Shown here one piece after another: positions 9,477-9,814 of a DNA stretch of 9,814 bases. Source of the DNA: CAYWJT01 sp964458655 (GTDB lineage: Bacteria > Acidobacteriota > Aminicenantia > Aminicenantales > Saccharicenantaceae); assembly GCA_964458655.1 (NCBI GenBank), contig CAYWJT010000070.1:1-9814 (forward strand), read 5' to 3'. The notes under the pieces are model-generated. The model made no database searches, was not told the origin of the DNA, and was given only the letters and a program-made list of their open reading frames with translations. Numbering within the stretch: position 1 is the first letter of the stretch; the number at the start of each line of letters is the position of its first letter. A program made the translations under genes and the position numbers.

Positions 9477-9479
9477 TGA

Positions 9480-9722
9480 TTATTTCTGTTCTTCGGTTTT
9501 CTTGGCCTCAGTCTCCTGCTCGAGCTTCTTCGTCCGCCGGGCGTCCCTGATGCTGCTGATTCCGGCGATCAGGCTGATCAATCCGCTGAAGAACAGGAAA
9601 GGCGGGATGAAACCGAGGACAAGCTGCACGAAAGCGGCCCGGAAAGTCGCTGAAAGGACCACCAGCACGACGCCGGCCGCCATGGCGATGATGCCGAGGA
9701 GTACCGCTAGGTATTTTCCCAT
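9480..9722 (-). CDS. Small two-helix membrane protein, 80 aa
   Basis: I do not recognise a family. Residues about 4-24 (YLAVLLGIIAMAAGVVLVVLS) form one membrane helix; residues about 34-56 form a second, with a PP pair at 40-41. The last 24 residues (from R59) are highly charged, with alternating Lys/Arg and Glu, and probably lie in the cytoplasm as a helix. A Met-Gly-Lys N-terminus and the positive tail fit both ends being inside. ATG at 9722 has an excellent ribosome binding site (GGGAGGT, 8-base spacer) and a strong promoter just upstream, so it is the first gene of the minus-strand operon. The predicted untranslated leader is only about 25 nt. Possible roles include an accessory subunit or stress-type small membrane protein; the sequence does not decide. 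Confidence 0.82.
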   Translation of the reverse strand: MGKYLAVLLGIIAMAAGVVLVVLSATFRAAFVQLVLGFIPPFLFFSGLISLIAGISSIRDARRTKKLEQETEAKKTEEQK

Positions 9723-9730
9723 GTTTTGCT

Positions 9731-9737
9731 ACCTCCC
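9731..9737 (-). promoter_or_regulatory. Strong ribosome binding site of the 80-aa membrane protein
   Basis: Read on the minus strand this is GGGAGGT, 8 bases before the ATG at 9722. It is the strongest ribosome binding site on the minus strand here and supports high translation of the first gene. Confidence 0.7.
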
Positions 9738-9754
9738 AAACTTCCTTCGCGGCA

Positions 9755-9783
9755 ATTATACAAAACGCGCCGGGAACAATCAA
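9755..9783 (-). promoter_or_regulatory. Strong sigma-70-type promoter of the minus-strand operon
   Basis: On the minus strand TTGATT (9783-9778) is followed by a 17-base spacer and a perfect TATAAT (9760-9755), preceded by TTTTG as in extended -10 sites. Transcription should start near 9748. It points straight at the 80-aa gene and, through close spacing, could serve all four genes down to 4441. The surrounding bases are AT-rich in a GC-rich genome, which strengthens the call. Confidence 0.75.
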
Positions 9784-9814
9784 TAAAAATAGAGAGTCCG
9801 CGCGGCGCCCGTCC

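Overview
The window looks like GC-rich bacterial DNA, probably from Acidobacteriota or a relative such as Candidatus Aminicenantes. That placement rests on gene style only: a PknB-type Ser/Thr kinase fused to TolB-like and TPR regions, a very large NtrY-like sensor kinase, and many GGCC-rich codons. A run of 10 N inside a gene shows the sequence comes from a draft or metagenome scaffold. No rRNA, tRNA, CRISPR array, insertion sequence, phage gene or integration site was seen.

Left half, + strand. A leader (1-236) carries a possible promoter overlapped by an inverted repeat. It is followed by a 782-aa soluble protein kinase (237-2585, TTG start) with an N-terminal zinc ribbon, a complete kinase domain, a TolB/FlgO-like domain and C-terminal TPR-like repeats. 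A 248-nt intergenic stretch (2586-2833) holds a promoter candidate and a 12-bp hairpin. Next comes a two-gene unit: an unrecognised helical 210-aa protein (2834-3466) and a NIF3/DUF34-type metal-binding protein (3487-4455).

Right half, - strand. A strong sigma-70-type promoter (9783-9755) begins a tight run of four genes read right to left. They are a small two-helix membrane protein (9722-9480), a short exported protein possibly of NTF2-like fold (start 9370 or 9451, end 8912), a giant 12-helix sensor histidine kinase (8912-5012), and a flavodoxin (4947-4441). The exported-protein and kinase genes overlap by one base (TGATG). The histidine kinase gene is cut by the 10-N gap at 5412-5421. The frames on the two sides agree only if the true missing length is a multiple of three, so the protein is probably intact in nature and only appears frameshifted. 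The flavodoxin and NIF3-like genes converge and overlap by 15 bases.

Function as a whole (inference): the minus-strand operon looks like an envelope-sensing module in which a multi-domain membrane sensor is co-expressed with two small envelope proteins and a one-electron redox carrier. No response regulator lies in the window. The plus-strand kinase is a separate signalling unit. The best candidates for something undescribed are the architecture of the histidine kinase and its fixed-looking partners. No clearly new defence or mobile system is visible.
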